Made by a program: the position numbers and the translations under genes. DNA of 64,000 nucleotides from Candidatus Sulfotelmatobacter sp. (GTDB lineage: Bacteria > Acidobacteriota > Terriglobia > Terriglobales > Acidobacteriaceae), in assembly GCA_025462865.1 (NCBI GenBank), contig JAOAPI010000128.1, positions 1 to 64,000 of the forward strand, given 5' to 3'. Of the stretch, positions 20,135-29,484 are shown piece by piece; position 1 is the first letter of the stretch, and each line of letters begins with the position of its first letter. The notes beneath the pieces are model-generated. The model was not told where the DNA came from. It searched no databases and was given only the letters and a program-made list of their open reading frames with translations.

Positions 20135-21451
20135 CTACTGCGCCGCGGCTGCCGGCCTTGAAGCGGTGCTTTCTGCCATCTTCGGCGCGCCAGCGATAAA
20201 GAAGTTGTGATCGTAAAGGTTGCGGTACATGACCCCGGCGATCTCAGCAGCCTTCGGCCCGAACGTCGGTCGGCCACCTTCGAGGAAAACAACCACCACC
20301 ACGCGTCCCCTGCTGGTGTTAGCGTAGGAAGCGAACCAGCCGAAGCGTGTGCCCGCATGCGAACACGTCCCGGTCTTGCCCAGGATTTCTTCCTCGCTAA
20401 AATTCAGCCCTAGCCGCCGCGCCGTCCCATACTGCACCGCGCCCGCCATACCCACCGAAATTTCTGGAATCAGCGGAGCGATACCGAGTTGCCGCTTGAT
20501 GCGCGGCTGGAAATTCGTAATCTCCTCCGCCGTCGTGGGATGCTGCAAATAATAAAGAGTTCCGCCGTTGGCGATGGCTGAAACCATGGCACCCAGCTGC
20601 AACGGCGTCATCGAGATGCCTTCCCCGAAAGAACACATCTTCCCCACGCCGCCCAGCTTCTGCGAAATCACTTCTTCCGGATACGTGCCTGCCTGTTCGC
20701 CCGGAATATCGTAGCCGGCCAGTTCGCCTAAGCCATACTGGTGGGCGTAGTACGCTACTTTCTCAAATCCGAGTTGGCGGCCGAGCGCCTCGAAATACGC
20801 GTTATTGGAATGGGCGAGAGCCTGGGTTAGGTTCATCCGGCTGCGCCCTCCAAGCGAAACTTCCGTTTCCTTGGAAATCAATCCCTCGTTCAATGCCGCC
20901 AGGGCCACTGACAGTTTGATGGTCGAGCAAGGTTGCGCGCCGCTCGACAGCGCCAGCTTCTGGTTGACCATCGCTAGCACGCGTCCGCTGGTCGGTTCGA
21001 TCGCAACCACTGTCCCATTCATGTTGCCCAGAGCGTCCATCGCCGCCTGGCGCACAACTACGTCTTCGCCATCTGTAATATCGCCGGCAGAAATTCCCGC
21101 GGCGAACGAACTCGTGAAAAACCTTTCGTGATATCGGTGCCGTGGCCTGGTCCCTCTAAGATTGGTGCCTCGAAGGCTAGTTCCTTGAGGACCGGCCGCT
21201 CGAAGATTGCTCGCTCCCGCAGGGGTCGCAGATGCCCGCCTCACACTCGCCCGGTGGGCCGCAGTCGTTCGGCCATGCGCCAGATGCCGCATGCGGCGCC
21301 GGGTATGCTGGCTCTCGTTCACCTTCGCGGGCTTCGGTTTCCTGTTATTCAGCGCGTGTGGGTCGACATGCGCAGCCCAAATTCCAGGCGTCCACAAAAA
21401 CCCTCCCACCACCACCGCCAGACGAAGACAGCGCACTCCCGACTTGGACAT
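20135..21451 (-). CDS. Penicillin-binding transpeptidase
   Basis: A 438-residue protein with an N-terminal signal or anchor segment (about 8-27). A highly basic, low-complexity linker (about 40-110) includes the near-repeat SLRGTNLRGTRPR. The transpeptidase domain follows (about 125-420) and carries all three active-site motifs of penicillin-interacting enzymes: STIK (about residue 182, catalytic Ser), SNN (about 222) and KTG in GKTGTCSHAG (about 358). The usual N-terminal PBP dimerisation domain of FtsI/PBP2 is absent, so it is not a normal FtsI. It lies last in the cluster, 390 bases after ftsZ. It probably cross-links peptidoglycan in the periplasm. Confidence 0.82.
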   Translation of the reverse strand: MSKSGVRCLRLAVVVGGFLWTPGIWAAHVDPHALNNRKPKPAKVNESQHTRRRMRHLAHGRTTAAHRASVRRASATPAGASNLRAAGPQGTSLRGTNLRGTRPRHRYHERFFTSSFAAGISAGDITDGEDVVVRQAAMDALGNMNGTVVAIEPTSGRVLAMVNQKLALSSGAQPCSTIKLSVALAALNEGLISKETEVSLGGRSRMNLTQALAHSNNAYFEALGRQLGFEKVAYYAHQYGLGELAGYDIPGEQAGTYPEEVISQKLGGVGKMCSFGEGISMTPLQLGAMVSAIANGGTLYYLQHPTTAEEITNFQPRIKRQLGIAPLIPEISVGMAGAVQYGTARRLGLNFSEEEILGKTGTCSHAGTRFGWFASYANTSRGRVVVVVFLEGGRPTFGPKAAEIAGVMYRNLYDHNFFIAGAPKMAESTASRPAAAAQ

Positions 21452-21841
21452 CTCTAGGCTCTTCCTCTGGTCCGGTTTTTCGGACTCAGGTTCCGATCAA
21501 AACGCCTGCTTGATCGGCTTTTCTTATGTTTTCCGATGCACGAAGCTTGCCAGCTTCGGCCCAAGAAGCGGGAGGTTCTCCCAACTTCGCGATAGTACGG
21601 GACTTACTTCATTTCACGCAACTTAAAAGTTTCTATCCATCAAAACTGTGCTTTCGATCTAACCCAATAAGGAACAAGGACTTAAACGGGATTACTTTAG
21701 TTCCAGAGCCCACAGTAACGAATCGACTAGTTACTGAAAAGATACGGCACTCTACTGCAAATGTTTTCATCTCTTTCCTTAGCGCTACTCCCAACGCGGA
21801 AAGGCTGACCGCCAGACTTCTTAGTTCTCGGTCTCACCCTC
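21452..21841. promoter_or_regulatory. Spacer between ftsZ and the transpeptidase gene, with a hairpin
   Basis: A 390-base gap. At 21493-21517 CCGATCAA and TTGATCGG form a perfect 8-base hairpin followed on the plus strand by CTTTTCTT. This resembles a terminator in the plus direction, but no plus-strand gene precedes it; an operator or attenuator for the transpeptidase gene is an alternative. No other feature was found in the gap. Confidence 0.3.
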
Positions 21842-23125
21842 TTACATGACTTCGCCTCGCTTGCGCAGAAACGCCGGAACATCCAGATCTTCCTGCTCGA
21901 AGTTTGCCACCATCGCATTGCGCATGGCGTCGAGGGAAATCACCTCGGCGGTTGCATGACCCATTCCAACGGATGCCGACTCCGCCATTCTCGGTTCGTC
22001 CACCGTGAAATCCGTCGGTGGAAACGACGATGCGGACGGCTGAGACGGACCAACGGGATCGGGAAAATCCATCGCATCATCATGCGAAGCCGCGAATGAG
22101 TTTCGCACCTCAGTGTGGCGTAGCCGGACCCGGCTGCTGTCGCCGAAGCCGGTGGCGATCACGGTGATCTTCACCGCATCCTTCATCTTTTCGTCCATCA
22201 CCGCGCCAAAAATAATATTGGCGTCCTCATGCGCCGCGGTTTGGATAATCGTGCAAGCCTGCTGCACCTCCGCCAGCTTCAGAGAAGCCGAACCTGTGAT
22301 GTTGATCAGGATGCCGCGCGCTCCGTCAATCGCACCCGCCTCCAGCAACGGAGAAGCAATTGCCCGCTGCGCCGCTTCCGCCGTGCGATTCTGGCCGCTC
22401 GCCGTCGCCGTGCCCATCACCGCGTAACCCATGCGCGCCATGATCGTCTTCACATCGGCGAAGTCGCGGTTGATGATGCCGGGAATCGTAATGATGTCCG
22501 AAATTCCCTGCACGCCCTGCCGCAGAATGTCGTCCGCCACGCGGAACGACTCGAAGAATCCCGCATTCTCCGCCACCGCCAGCAACTTCTCATTCGGAAT
22601 CACAATGGTCGTGTCCACGGATTCCATCAGCTCCGCGATTCCCTTCTCCGCCTGTGTCATGCGCCGTTTGCCTTCAAAGCAAAATGGCTTGGTGACGACA
22701 GCAACCGTGAGCGCTCCCATCTCACTTGCGAGTGATGCAATGATCGGTGCCGCCCCCGTGCCTGTGCCGCCGCCGAGGCCGGTAGTCACGAACACCATGT
22801 CCGCGCCTTCAAGCGCCTCGATAATTTTGTCGGAATCCTCCAGCGCCGCCTTGCGCCCCACTTCCGGATTCGCGCCCGCGCCCAGCCCGTTCGTCAGCTT
22901 GACCCCAAGCTGCAGCTTCACCGGCGCCCGCGACAGCCGCAATGCCTGCAAGTCTGTATTGGCCACGATGAACTCAATGCCCTCCACCCCGGCATCGATC
23001 ATCCGGTTTACCGCGTTGCCACCACCGCCGCCCACACCAATCACCTTGATCTTGGCATCGTTGAGCGGCTCTTCGTTAAAGCTGATGCGAATCTTCGAAT
23101 CGTTTTTCGCCGAATCATTTTTCAT
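21842..23125 (-). CDS. ftsZ: Cell division protein FtsZ
   Basis: A 427-residue tubulin-like GTPase that forms the cytokinetic ring. I chose ATG 23125 (GGGTGG seven bases upstream) over an in-frame start at 23170. Visible motifs are [18 protein letters not shown] near the start, the tubulin signature [10 protein letters not shown] (about residue 105), NTDLQAL, and the T7-type region [10 protein letters not shown] variable linker (about 320-405) leads to the conserved C-terminal peptide [11 protein letters not shown], which docks FtsA and other partners. It follows ftsA in the usual order, separated by 149 bases of repeat-rich sequence. Confidence 0.97.
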   Translation of the reverse strand: MKNDSAKNDSKIRISFNEEPLNDAKIKVIGVGGGGGNAVNRMIDAGVEGIEFIVANTDLQALRLSRAPVKLQLGVKLTNGLGAGANPEVGRKAALEDSDKIIEALEGADMVFVTTGLGGGTGTGAAPIIASLASEMGALTVAVVTKPFCFEGKRRMTQAEKGIAELMESVDTTIVIPNEKLLAVAENAGFFESFRVADDILRQGVQGISDIITIPGIINRDFADVKTIMARMGYAVMGTATASGQNRTAEAAQRAIASPLLEAGAIDGARGILINITGSASLKLAEVQQACTIIQTAAHEDANIIFGAVMDEKMKDAVKITVIATGFGDSSRVRLRHTEVRNSFAASHDDAMDFPDPVGPSQPSASSFPPTDFTVDEPRMAESASVGMGHATAEVISLDAMRNAMVANFEQEDLDVPAFLRKRGEVM

Positions 23126-23170
23126 TTGTATCCACCCTGATTTAGATTTCTCTTTCCGTTTCGCATTCAA

Positions 23171-23276
23171 CCAGTGGCCAGAGGTCAGTGTTCAGTGGCC
23201 AGTGTCCAGTCAAATCTGGCTCGATTTTTCTGACCACTGATCACTGACCACTGACCACTGATCTGACCACTGCCTC
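23171..23276. repeat. Palindromic TGACCACTG repeat cluster between ftsA and ftsZ
   Basis: The spacer holds several copies of CAGTGGYCAGTG-type words on the left (about 23171-23210) and their reverse complements TGACCACTGA on the right (about 23232-23276). It can therefore fold into a long imperfect hairpin. Confidence 0.7.
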
Positions 23277-24486
23277 ATCCCACTAGTAACGCCTTCAGCC
23301 TTGATCCCCACCGATCTCCCTGAAACCCCCGCGCTACACGCGCCCGTTGCCCGTAATGCACCATGCCGATCACCGTGGAGAACTCCGGCTCTGCTAACGA
23401 CACCGGCATTTTCGCCAGCGGCGTGGGCCACGATAACCGCACTGGACGCCGCAATACCGATTCCGCCACATCAAAAATCCCCGGCAGCCGCGACCCTCCA
23501 CCACTGAGCACGATCCCCGCGAGACAAGCGTCAAACATCCCGCCTTGCCGCAATGTTTCGCGCAGCATCTCAAAAAGTTCTCGCGCCCTCGGCTCCAGAA
23601 TTTCCGCCACCAAGCGCTGCGGCAGCAGGCGCGAGGCTCGGTCCCCAACGGACGGCACCTCCACTTCATTCCCTTCTGGAATCAAAGTCACGATCGCATT
23701 GCCATAAACTTTTTTGATTTTTTCCGCTTCCGCTAAAGGCGTGCACATTCCTAAAGACAAATCGCTGGTGAAATGATCACCGCCCACTGGGATCACTCCG
23801 GTAAAAGCCACCGCGCCCTGGAGGAATACAACCAGTTCCGTCGATCCTGCTCCGATGTCCGCCAGACACACGCCCAACTCCCGTTCGTCCGCCCGCAGCA
23901 CCGAATCCGCCGCCGCCAGCGGCTCGAACACTGTGTCATCCACGTGCACTCCCGCGCGATTCACCGCCGTAATCACGTTCTGCGCCGCGCTCGAGGCTCC
24001 CGTCACCAGGTGGACCCGCACCTCCAGCCTCGCCGCCATCATCCCCAGCGGATCGTGCACGCCCGCCTGACCATCTAAAATAAATTCCTGCGGCAGCAAA
24101 TGCAGCACTTCGCGATCCGGCGGCAGCGGAATCGATCGCGCTTTCTCCACCGCCCCTTTAATTTCATCGCGCCCAATTTCTCGCGGACGCGTGCCCAGCG
24201 TGATGCCTCCGTGACTGTTTACCCCGCGAATGTGAGCTCCGCCAACCCCCACAATTGCGTGCTCCACCGCCGCCCCAGCTTTATCTTCAGCCGCTTCTAC
24301 CGCTTTCTGAATGGCCGCGACCGCCTTGTCCAGGTCAACAATTACGCCTTTGCGCGAGCCACGCGATTCCGCCACGCCATGCCCGCGATAGCGCAGGCCG
24401 CCATCCGTGACCTCAACCATCAGAGCGCAGGTTTTCGCACTGCCCAGGTCAATCGCCGTTAGAAAACTTCCCTGCTGGTTCGCCAT
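23275..24486 (-). CDS. ftsA: Cell division protein FtsA
   Basis: A 403-residue actin-like ATPase that tethers FtsZ to the membrane. Visible motifs are phosphate-1 AIDLGSAKTCAL (residues 11-22), an SHS2-type 1C subdomain (about 85-165), phosphate-2 LADIGAGSTELVVF (about 212) and the adenosine motif VLSGGGSRLPGI (about 331). The C-terminus is short, but the last residues (WGSRLKALLVG) could still form the amphipathic membrane-targeting helix. It is 71 bases downstream of ftsQ and is probably co-transcribed. Confidence 0.95.
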   Translation of the reverse strand: MANQQGSFLTAIDLGSAKTCALMVEVTDGGLRYRGHGVAESRGSRKGVIVDLDKAVAAIQKAVEAAEDKAGAAVEHAIVGVGGAHIRGVNSHGGITLGTRPREIGRDEIKGAVEKARSIPLPPDREVLHLLPQEFILDGQAGVHDPLGMMAARLEVRVHLVTGASSAAQNVITAVNRAGVHVDDTVFEPLAAADSVLRADERELGVCLADIGAGSTELVVFLQGAVAFTGVIPVGGDHFTSDLSLGMCTPLAEAEKIKKVYGNAIVTLIPEGNEVEVPSVGDRASRLLPQRLVAEILEPRARELFEMLRETLRQGGMFDACLAGIVLSGGGSRLPGIFDVAESVLRRPVRLSWPTPLAKMPVSLAEPEFSTVIGMVHYGQRARVARGFQGDRWGSRLKALLVG

Positions 24487-24557
24487 TCGTTACTTGTTCC
24501 CCAATTTGTTCCCCGAGTTCGTTCCCGAAGAGCTTTTCATTTCGCCAACTCTGCTGC

Positions 24558-25853
24558 TCACTGCCCTGCTCCGGGACCCACTTGAGTCTTGGCAACTGCC
24601 GGACTGGGCTTTGGCCCGCCGCCTCCGGAAAACTTTTTCAGCGACGTCGATGCCGGCTTCGCAGCCGATGCCGATTTCTTTGCTCTCGCACTCGTCCTCG
24701 ACGCCTTCGCAGTCTTCTTCACCCTATACTTCACCGTCGCCTTCTTGGCTCCAACCGTCGCCGCTTTCGGATCGAGTTTCTTAGCCGTCAACTCAAATGC
24801 CGGTTTCGGAATCGCTCGCTCGTGCGGACCGATGCGGGTCAGCAAGGCTGCGGGCTTCACGCCGGCGGCTGCCGCCGTTCGCGCCATCGCCGGACTCAAC
24901 GACGCCGTCTTTGCCATCCGCTCCATATCCGGATTCACGATGATCTGGTTGTCATAGCGCAGATCCACTGACTCCAGCTTCTGAAACTGCTGCCTCCACG
25001 CCTGCGCGTGGGTCACATAAATCCTGTAGCGCCGCAGATAATCCGACGATCCCAGATGCACCAGCACATCGCCCGCCGGATCATTCACCCGCACCTTCAC
25101 ATCTTCCAGATCGGAAAGATCCACTTCGCTCAAATCCTGCGAATAACGCGCCCCGCCGCCATCCAGCGCGCTGACCATCTCTCCGTAGGTTTTCATCCGC
25201 GGCGCGCGCGTCGAAAGCGGCTCGCCGGGATTCATGCCGAGAATCACAGGGAAAGAGAATTTATGTTTGGCGGACAATTCCATCAGCGTGCCGCCGGCAT
25301 CGATCAACGACATCCGCGGACCTACGCGTGCAAATGCCACCGGCGTGCGCTCATGAATTTCAACCTTCAACCGATTCGGGACGAAGCGCATCACGCTGGC
25401 CGATTCCACCCATGGAATCTGCTCCAACTGCGTCTTCTGCTGCGCCAGAGGAATGAAGAAAATGTTGCGCCCGATATCGGCGCCCATCACTTCCATGATT
25501 TGCGCCTTGGTCACGTTCTGCATCCCCGTGACTTCGATGTTGTCGCTCGACTCCACCCGGAACCGCCACGAGCGTTCGCCGTAGTGGTACATCGCGGTGC
25601 CGCCGGCTGCGGCGATACATAAAAGGAAAGCGGCCACCACGCCCCAGAGCAGGCGATTTGCAGTTTTTTTAGGAAGTGAGCTTCGGCGGGCGGAGACGCG
25701 CTTTTGCCCGCGCAGAAAAGGGGATTCCTCGTTCACATCCAGGTCGACCAGGCGCGCGTCCATATCCGAGTCATGGATTTCCTCGCGCACACGTTCAGCG
25801 CTGTGTGGGTACAACTCCTCCTGCAAGATGGTGGGTCCCGATTTCCGCGCCAT
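24558..25853 (-). CDS. ftsQ: Cell division protein FtsQ/DivIB with a long basic C-terminal tail
   Basis: A 431-residue bitopic protein: cytoplasmic N-terminus (1-65), one membrane helix (about 68-90, LLWGVVAAFLLCIAAAGGTAMY), a POTRA domain (about 100-170, FRVESSDNIEVTGMQNVTKAQIMEV...) and a beta domain to about 305. FtsQ organises the FtsB/FtsL subcomplex of the divisome. The final 125 residues are unusual: a Lys/Ala-rich stretch (about 345-410) ending GGGGPKPSPAVAK, lying in the periplasm if the topology is standard. Most FtsQ proteins end soon after the beta domain. Confidence 0.9.
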   Translation of the reverse strand: MARKSGPTILQEELYPHSAERVREEIHDSDMDARLVDLDVNEESPFLRGQKRVSARRSSLPKKTANRLLWGVVAAFLLCIAAAGGTAMYHYGERSWRFRVESSDNIEVTGMQNVTKAQIMEVMGADIGRNIFFIPLAQQKTQLEQIPWVESASVMRFVPNRLKVEIHERTPVAFARVGPRMSLIDAGGTLMELSAKHKFSFPVILGMNPGEPLSTRAPRMKTYGEMVSALDGGGARYSQDLSEVDLSDLEDVKVRVNDPAGDVLVHLGSSDYLRRYRIYVTHAQAWRQQFQKLESVDLRYDNQIIVNPDMERMAKTASLSPAMARTAAAAGVKPAALLTRIGPHERAIPKPAFELTAKKLDPKAATVGAKKATVKYRVKKTAKASRTSARAKKSASAAKPASTSLKKFSGGGGPKPSPAVAKTQVGPGAGQ

Positions 25854-26015
25854 CAGTAGGGTCAGTTGTCGCTTGTGAATCGCTGAGCCTTCAAACTATA
25901 ACTTCATTTTGAGATTTGAGACAGAAAAAATAGCGAACTTTTGCACAGCAGGAATCGCATTGGGCACCACCCGAAAATCGGAGGGCGCAGCACGAAGCGT
26001 GTGGGAAAATATCTG

Positions 26016-26059
26016 GGGACGGGCGCCTTCGCCCGTCCCGGCCTGGGCGAAGCCCGGCC
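26016..26059. repeat. REP-like palindromic repeat, copy 1
   Basis: Two adjacent hairpins: GGGACGGGCG-CCTT-CGCCCGTCCC (26016-26039) and GGCCTGGGC-GAA-GCCCGGCC (26040-26059). The second unit recurs almost unchanged at about 26802-26822. Confidence 0.65.
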
Positions 26060-26081
26060 GGTCGGAGCGAACTGCCGACAC

Positions 26082-26113
26082 AAAAAAAGCGGACGCGTTT
26101 TTTTCGCGTCCGC
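26082..26113 (-). terminator. Strong rho-independent terminator inside the division cluster
   Basis: A perfect 9-base stem GCGGACGCG/CGCGTCCGC (26089-26113, seven-base loop) is followed on the minus strand by seven T. It lies after the small secreted-protein gene and before ftsQ, so it should uncouple ftsQAZ from the upstream mur genes. Confidence 0.88.
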
Positions 26114-26136
26114 CAAACAGAAGAGGAGAGAGAATT

Positions 26137-26667
26137 TTAGATTGGCCCGTTGCCTGACGAGTCGAAATTCGTTTCCGGAGCCGGAATCCTCACACCAGGC
26201 ATCGCCGGGATACTCATCCGAGGCATACTCACTCGCACTCGCGGACAAATAACAGGACCATTTGCAGTATTAAACGTAGCCGGAGAAAACTGAACCCGCG
26301 CCATTTGCGCTTCAATCCGCGCCCGATTCGCTTCCATCCGCGCCATCCCCGCCTCCTGACGTGCCGACATGGCCTCAAAGTCAGCCATTCCATCCTTCGC
26401 CGCAATCCTGCTCTGGGCCCGCGCTACCGCACTAGCTATGCGGCAGGATGCAGTCTTGTTCCGCGCAGCCTCCAAATTCGCTTTCGCCATGAACCGGTCA
26501 GCGCGTCCCGTGGCCAAGGCCAGCACTGCTCCTGATTCGCGGGCGATTTGAGCCATCACCCGATCCACATTTCGGTGCACCCAGGCCGCGCCGCCATCCT
26601 GGTAAATGCCATTCAACCCCAGCGCCAGCACTCCAGCCGCCAGCCATCCCCACGCCTGTGTTTTCAT
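26137..26667 (-). CDS. Small secreted protein inserted between murC and ftsQ
   Basis: A 176-residue protein started at ATG 26667 with GGAG nine bases upstream. Residues 4-19 (WGWLAAGVLALGLNG) form a signal or anchor segment. The central part (about 70-125) is a charged, Met/Ala/Glu/Arg-rich helix with repeating MEANRARIEAQMARV-like units, probably coiled coil. The C-terminus is Pro/Met-rich. I do not recognise the family. It is flanked by murC upstream and a strong terminator downstream, so it shares the mur transcript. A periplasmic envelope role is inferred only from signal and position. Confidence 0.6.
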   Translation of the reverse strand: MKTQAWGWLAAGVLALGLNGIYQDGGAAWVHRNVDRVMAQIARESGAVLALATGRADRFMAKANLEAARNKTASCRIASAVARAQSRIAAKDGMADFEAMSARQEAGMARMEANRARIEAQMARVQFSPATFNTANGPVICPRVRVSMPRMSIPAMPGVRIPAPETNFDSSGNGPI

Positions 26668-26778
26668 CACCGTATCTCCCATCTGGCTGTTTGGACGAAC
26701 CCATCCCAAATCCGTTAGCAATAAAAGATACGCAGCCGGCGGAGAAATAGTTCCTTACTGAGAGCCAAAAAGATCGCG

Positions 26779-26823
26779 TAGAGACAGCCGCTTCGGCCGT
26801 CCGGCCTGGGCGAAGCCAGGCCG
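26779..26823. repeat. REP-like palindromic repeat, copy 2
   Basis: GTAGAGACAGCCGCTTCGGC then GGCCTGG-GCGAAG-CCAGGCC, a perfect 7-base hairpin nearly identical to part of copy 1 at 26040. The front part matches the repeat at 40811. Confidence 0.6.
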
Positions 26824-26852
26824 CGCGAGAACCAGCCATTGCCGCTTAAGAG

Positions 26853-28277
26853 TTACCCAGGCAGCGCAACAACCCGCCCCTTCAACTCCTCCAATATCAT
26901 CGGCCCCAACTGCGAAACGTTCCCCGCCCCCAGCGTCAGAATCATATCCCCATCCTGCGCTCCCGCCGTAGCCGCACTCACCGCATCGGCGAATAAACTA
27001 ACGTACTCTGCGTTCCGTCCACCTTTTTCGCGTATCGTCTGCGCCAACGCTTCTCCGCTGATTCCCTCGATCGGCTTCTCGCTGGCCGCGTAAATATCGA
27101 GCACAAACAGCGAGTCCGCGTCCGCAAAAGCAGTCGTGAATTCCTCCAGCAGGTCGCGCGTACGCGTGTACCGGTGCGGCTGAAACACAACATGCACTTT
27201 GTTGAATCCGCACGACCGCGCCGCCGCCAACGTCGCCTTGATCTCTGTAGGATGATGCCCGTAATCGTCAATCACGCTCACGCCCGCTGCCCGCCCGCGC
27301 ACCTGAAACCGGCGGTCCACCCCGCGAAACTGATTCAGCCCCGCCCGGATCGCATCCACCGCCACATCCAGCCCTACTCCGACCGCGATGGCGGCCGTCG
27401 CATTCAGAATGTTGTGAACTCCCGGAACATGCAGCGTGAACTCACCTAAATCTTTTTTTTGATAACTGACGCGAAAGCGGCTGAGCGGCTCCGATGGGTG
27501 CCCCATTCGAGTCGCGTTCTTTGCGGCTCGAGTGGGGATTTTGATCAGAAAATCCGATCCCCGCTTCGTCCCATAAGTTACGGTTCGCCGCTGCGCTTGC
27601 GGCAACAACCGCCGCAGCATGGGATCGTCATTGCACACCACCACCATGCCGTAGAACGGTACCCGGTCCATGAATTCCAGAAACGTCTTCTTCACGTCCC
27701 GCATGTTCCGGTAACAATCCATGTGCTCGCGGTCAATGTTGGTCACCACCGAAAGAATTGGCGCCAATTTCAGAAACGACCGGTCACTCTCGTCCGCCTC
27801 CGCCACCAGATACTGCGACTTCCCCAGCCGCGCATTCGATCCCATCGCATCCACGCGCCCGCCTACAACCACAGTCGGATCAAGCCCGCCCCCGGCGAGC
27901 ACCGCCGCCACCATCGAAGTTGTCGTGGTCTTACCGTGCATGCCGGCAATAGCGATGCCGTACTTAAGCCGCATCAACTCCGCCAGCATCTCCGCCCGCT
28001 GAATCACCGGCACATGCAGCCGGTGCGCCTCAACCACCTCAGGATTTTCGCTGGTAATCGCCGAACTCGTAACCACTACTTCGGCTCCGGCAATATTCTC
28101 CGCCCGATGTCCTTCAAACACCGCAGCGCCCAGTCCAGCAAGACGCTGGGTAACAGCGGAACTTTTCAAATCCGATCCCGAAACCCGGTATCCGAGATTC
28201 AGCAACACCTCGGCAATCCCGCTCATGCCGATCCCGCCAATCCCCACGAAATGTATTTGCTGAATCTTGGCAAACAT
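26853..28277 (-). CDS. murC: UDP-N-acetylmuramate--L-alanine ligase MurC
   Basis: A 474-residue cytoplasmic Mur ligase that adds L-Ala to UDP-MurNAc with ATP. It shows the N-terminal nucleotide-sugar-binding block HFVGIGGIGMSGIAEVL (residues 9-25), the ATP-binding P-loop GMHGKTTTTSMV (about 114) and the central EADESDRSFL. In the C-terminal domain it has DDYGHHPTEI and VFQPHRYTR. Length and motif order are typical. The gene follows murG after a 104-base spacer filled by a palindromic repeat. Confidence 0.97.
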   Translation of the reverse strand: MFAKIQQIHFVGIGGIGMSGIAEVLLNLGYRVSGSDLKSSAVTQRLAGLGAAVFEGHRAENIAGAEVVVTSSAITSENPEVVEAHRLHVPVIQRAEMLAELMRLKYGIAIAGMHGKTTTTSMVAAVLAGGGLDPTVVVGGRVDAMGSNARLGKSQYLVAEADESDRSFLKLAPILSVVTNIDREHMDCYRNMRDVKKTFLEFMDRVPFYGMVVVCNDDPMLRRLLPQAQRRTVTYGTKRGSDFLIKIPTRAAKNATRMGHPSEPLSRFRVSYQKKDLGEFTLHVPGVHNILNATAAIAVGVGLDVAVDAIRAGLNQFRGVDRRFQVRGRAAGVSVIDDYGHHPTEIKATLAAARSCGFNKVHVVFQPHRYTRTRDLLEEFTTAFADADSLFVLDIYAASEKPIEGISGEALAQTIREKGGRNAEYVSLFADAVSAATAGAQDGDMILTLGAGNVSQLGPMILEELKGRVVALPG

Positions 28278-28292
28278 AAGTCAACTGCCTCG

Positions 28293-28381
28293 CCACGGAT
28301 CTCACGGATTCTCACTGATGAAACTGAAGATCAATAAATCATGAAAAAGAAGTATCAGTGAGAATCCGTGCAAATCCGTGG
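28293..28381. repeat. Long palindromic repeat between murG and murC
   Basis: Arm 28293-28319 (CCACGGATCT then CACGGATTCTCACTGAT) is matched by the reverse complement of 28354-28381 over 27 bases with very few differences, around a 34-base loop. It fills the gap from the murG stop to the murC start. Confidence 0.85.
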
Positions 28382-29464
28382 CTAATTTTCTTCTACCCCC
28401 GCCACTCTCACTGCCATCGCCGCAATATCACGCGCCGCATTCGGATGCGCCAACTCTCGCGCCGCTTCGCTCATCCGCGCCAGCCGCCCAGAATCCCCCA
28501 GTAACGCGGCAATCGTCTCTGCGAGCCAGACCCCTTCCAGCTTCAACTCTTCCACCACGACCGCCGCGCCCTCGCGCGCCAGCGCCTCCGCATTCACCCG
28601 CTGATGATCGTCCGCCGCTCGCGGAAACGGCACGAAAATCGCCGGCTTCCCTGCCGCCGTAATCTCAGCCACGGTACTCGCGCCCGACCGGCACACTACC
28701 AAATCCGCCTGCGCAAATGCCGCCGGCATATCTTCAATGAACTTGAAAACTTCCGCTGACTCTCCCAAAGACGCATACGCCGCCAGCGCGTCATTATAGT
28801 CACGCTCGCCAGTCTGATGAATGATATGAATCCCCGGTGCCTGCCGCTGCAACTCAGGCAGGCAGCGAATCATCGCCTCATTGATCGCATGCGCCCCCTG
28901 GCTCCCGCCAAAGACCAGCACGGTCGGAGTTCCACCGCGCTTCTTATCAGTTAGAAGCGGAATCTCAAAAAACGCCTGCCGTACCGGCACTCCGGTCACT
29001 TCGGCGCGACGAAAATACTTCGCGGTCTCCTCAAAATGCACGGCCGCGCCCGACACAAACCGCGCCACCATCCTGTTCGCGAATCCCGGCACCACATTCG
29101 GCTCAAACGCCAGCGTCGGAATATGCTTCACCACCGCCGCCAGCATCGCCGGACCCGACGCATATCCGCCCACACCAATCACCACATCAGGGGCGAATTG
29201 ATTCAGCATCCGGCCCGCGTCCCACACCGCCCGCGGCAAATCGAATGCCGTCTTCGCCCGGGTGAGGAGGCTCACATTCTTCAGCGCCCCTACTCGCACA
29301 AGCTGCAACGCATACCCCGCCGCCGGCACCAGGCGGTTCTCGATCCCCCGTGCCGTCCCGATGAACAGCACCTCGGCACCATAACTTTTCTTGAGTTCGT
29401 TGGCGATGGCCAGCGCAGGAATTACGTGCCCGCCCGTCCCGCCGCCCGCCAGAATGGCCCGCAT
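28382..29464 (-). CDS. murG: Undecaprenyl-diphospho-muramoylpentapeptide GlcNAc transferase MurG
   Basis: A 360-residue GT-B glycosyltransferase that converts lipid I to lipid II at the inner face of the membrane. The start is set at ATG 29464 because the family begins right there with [16 protein letters not shown]; a GTG 24 bases earlier is in frame, and neither has a clear ribosome site. Further motifs are [12 protein letters not shown] (about 98), [13 protein letters not shown] (about 185) and the donor-binding region [24 protein letters not shown] (about 262). It is downstream of ftsW with repeat-derived sequence between. Confidence 0.96.
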   Translation of the reverse strand: MRAILAGGGTGGHVIPALAIANELKKSYGAEVLFIGTARGIENRLVPAAGYALQLVRVGALKNVSLLTRAKTAFDLPRAVWDAGRMLNQFAPDVVIGVGGYASGPAMLAAVVKHIPTLAFEPNVVPGFANRMVARFVSGAAVHFEETAKYFRRAEVTGVPVRQAFFEIPLLTDKKRGGTPTVLVFGGSQGAHAINEAMIRCLPELQRQAPGIHIIHQTGERDYNDALAAYASLGESAEVFKFIEDMPAAFAQADLVVCRSGASTVAEITAAGKPAIFVPFPRAADDHQRVNAEALAREGAAVVVEELKLEGVWLAETIAALLGDSGRLARMSEAARELAHPNAARDIAAMAVRVAGVEEN

Positions 29465-29484
29465 GGAGTGACTATAAACCAGAG

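Noticed and set aside
19996..20199. A 67-codon plus-strand frame after the diguanylate cyclase gene
   Set aside because: It runs through the terminator hairpin and into the end of the antisense transpeptidase gene, and its sequence resembles no protein I know.
21128..21626. Overlapping plus-strand frames near the transpeptidase start
   Set aside because: They are antisense to the Arg-rich linker of the transpeptidase and have biased, non-protein-like composition.
22431..23240. A 269-codon plus-strand frame opposite ftsZ
   Set aside because: ftsZ on the other strand is unmistakable; this is a complement frame of GC-rich DNA.
23171..23276. CRISPR array between ftsA and ftsZ
   Set aside because: The repeated words are short, irregular and in both orientations, with no uniform spacers and no cas genes.
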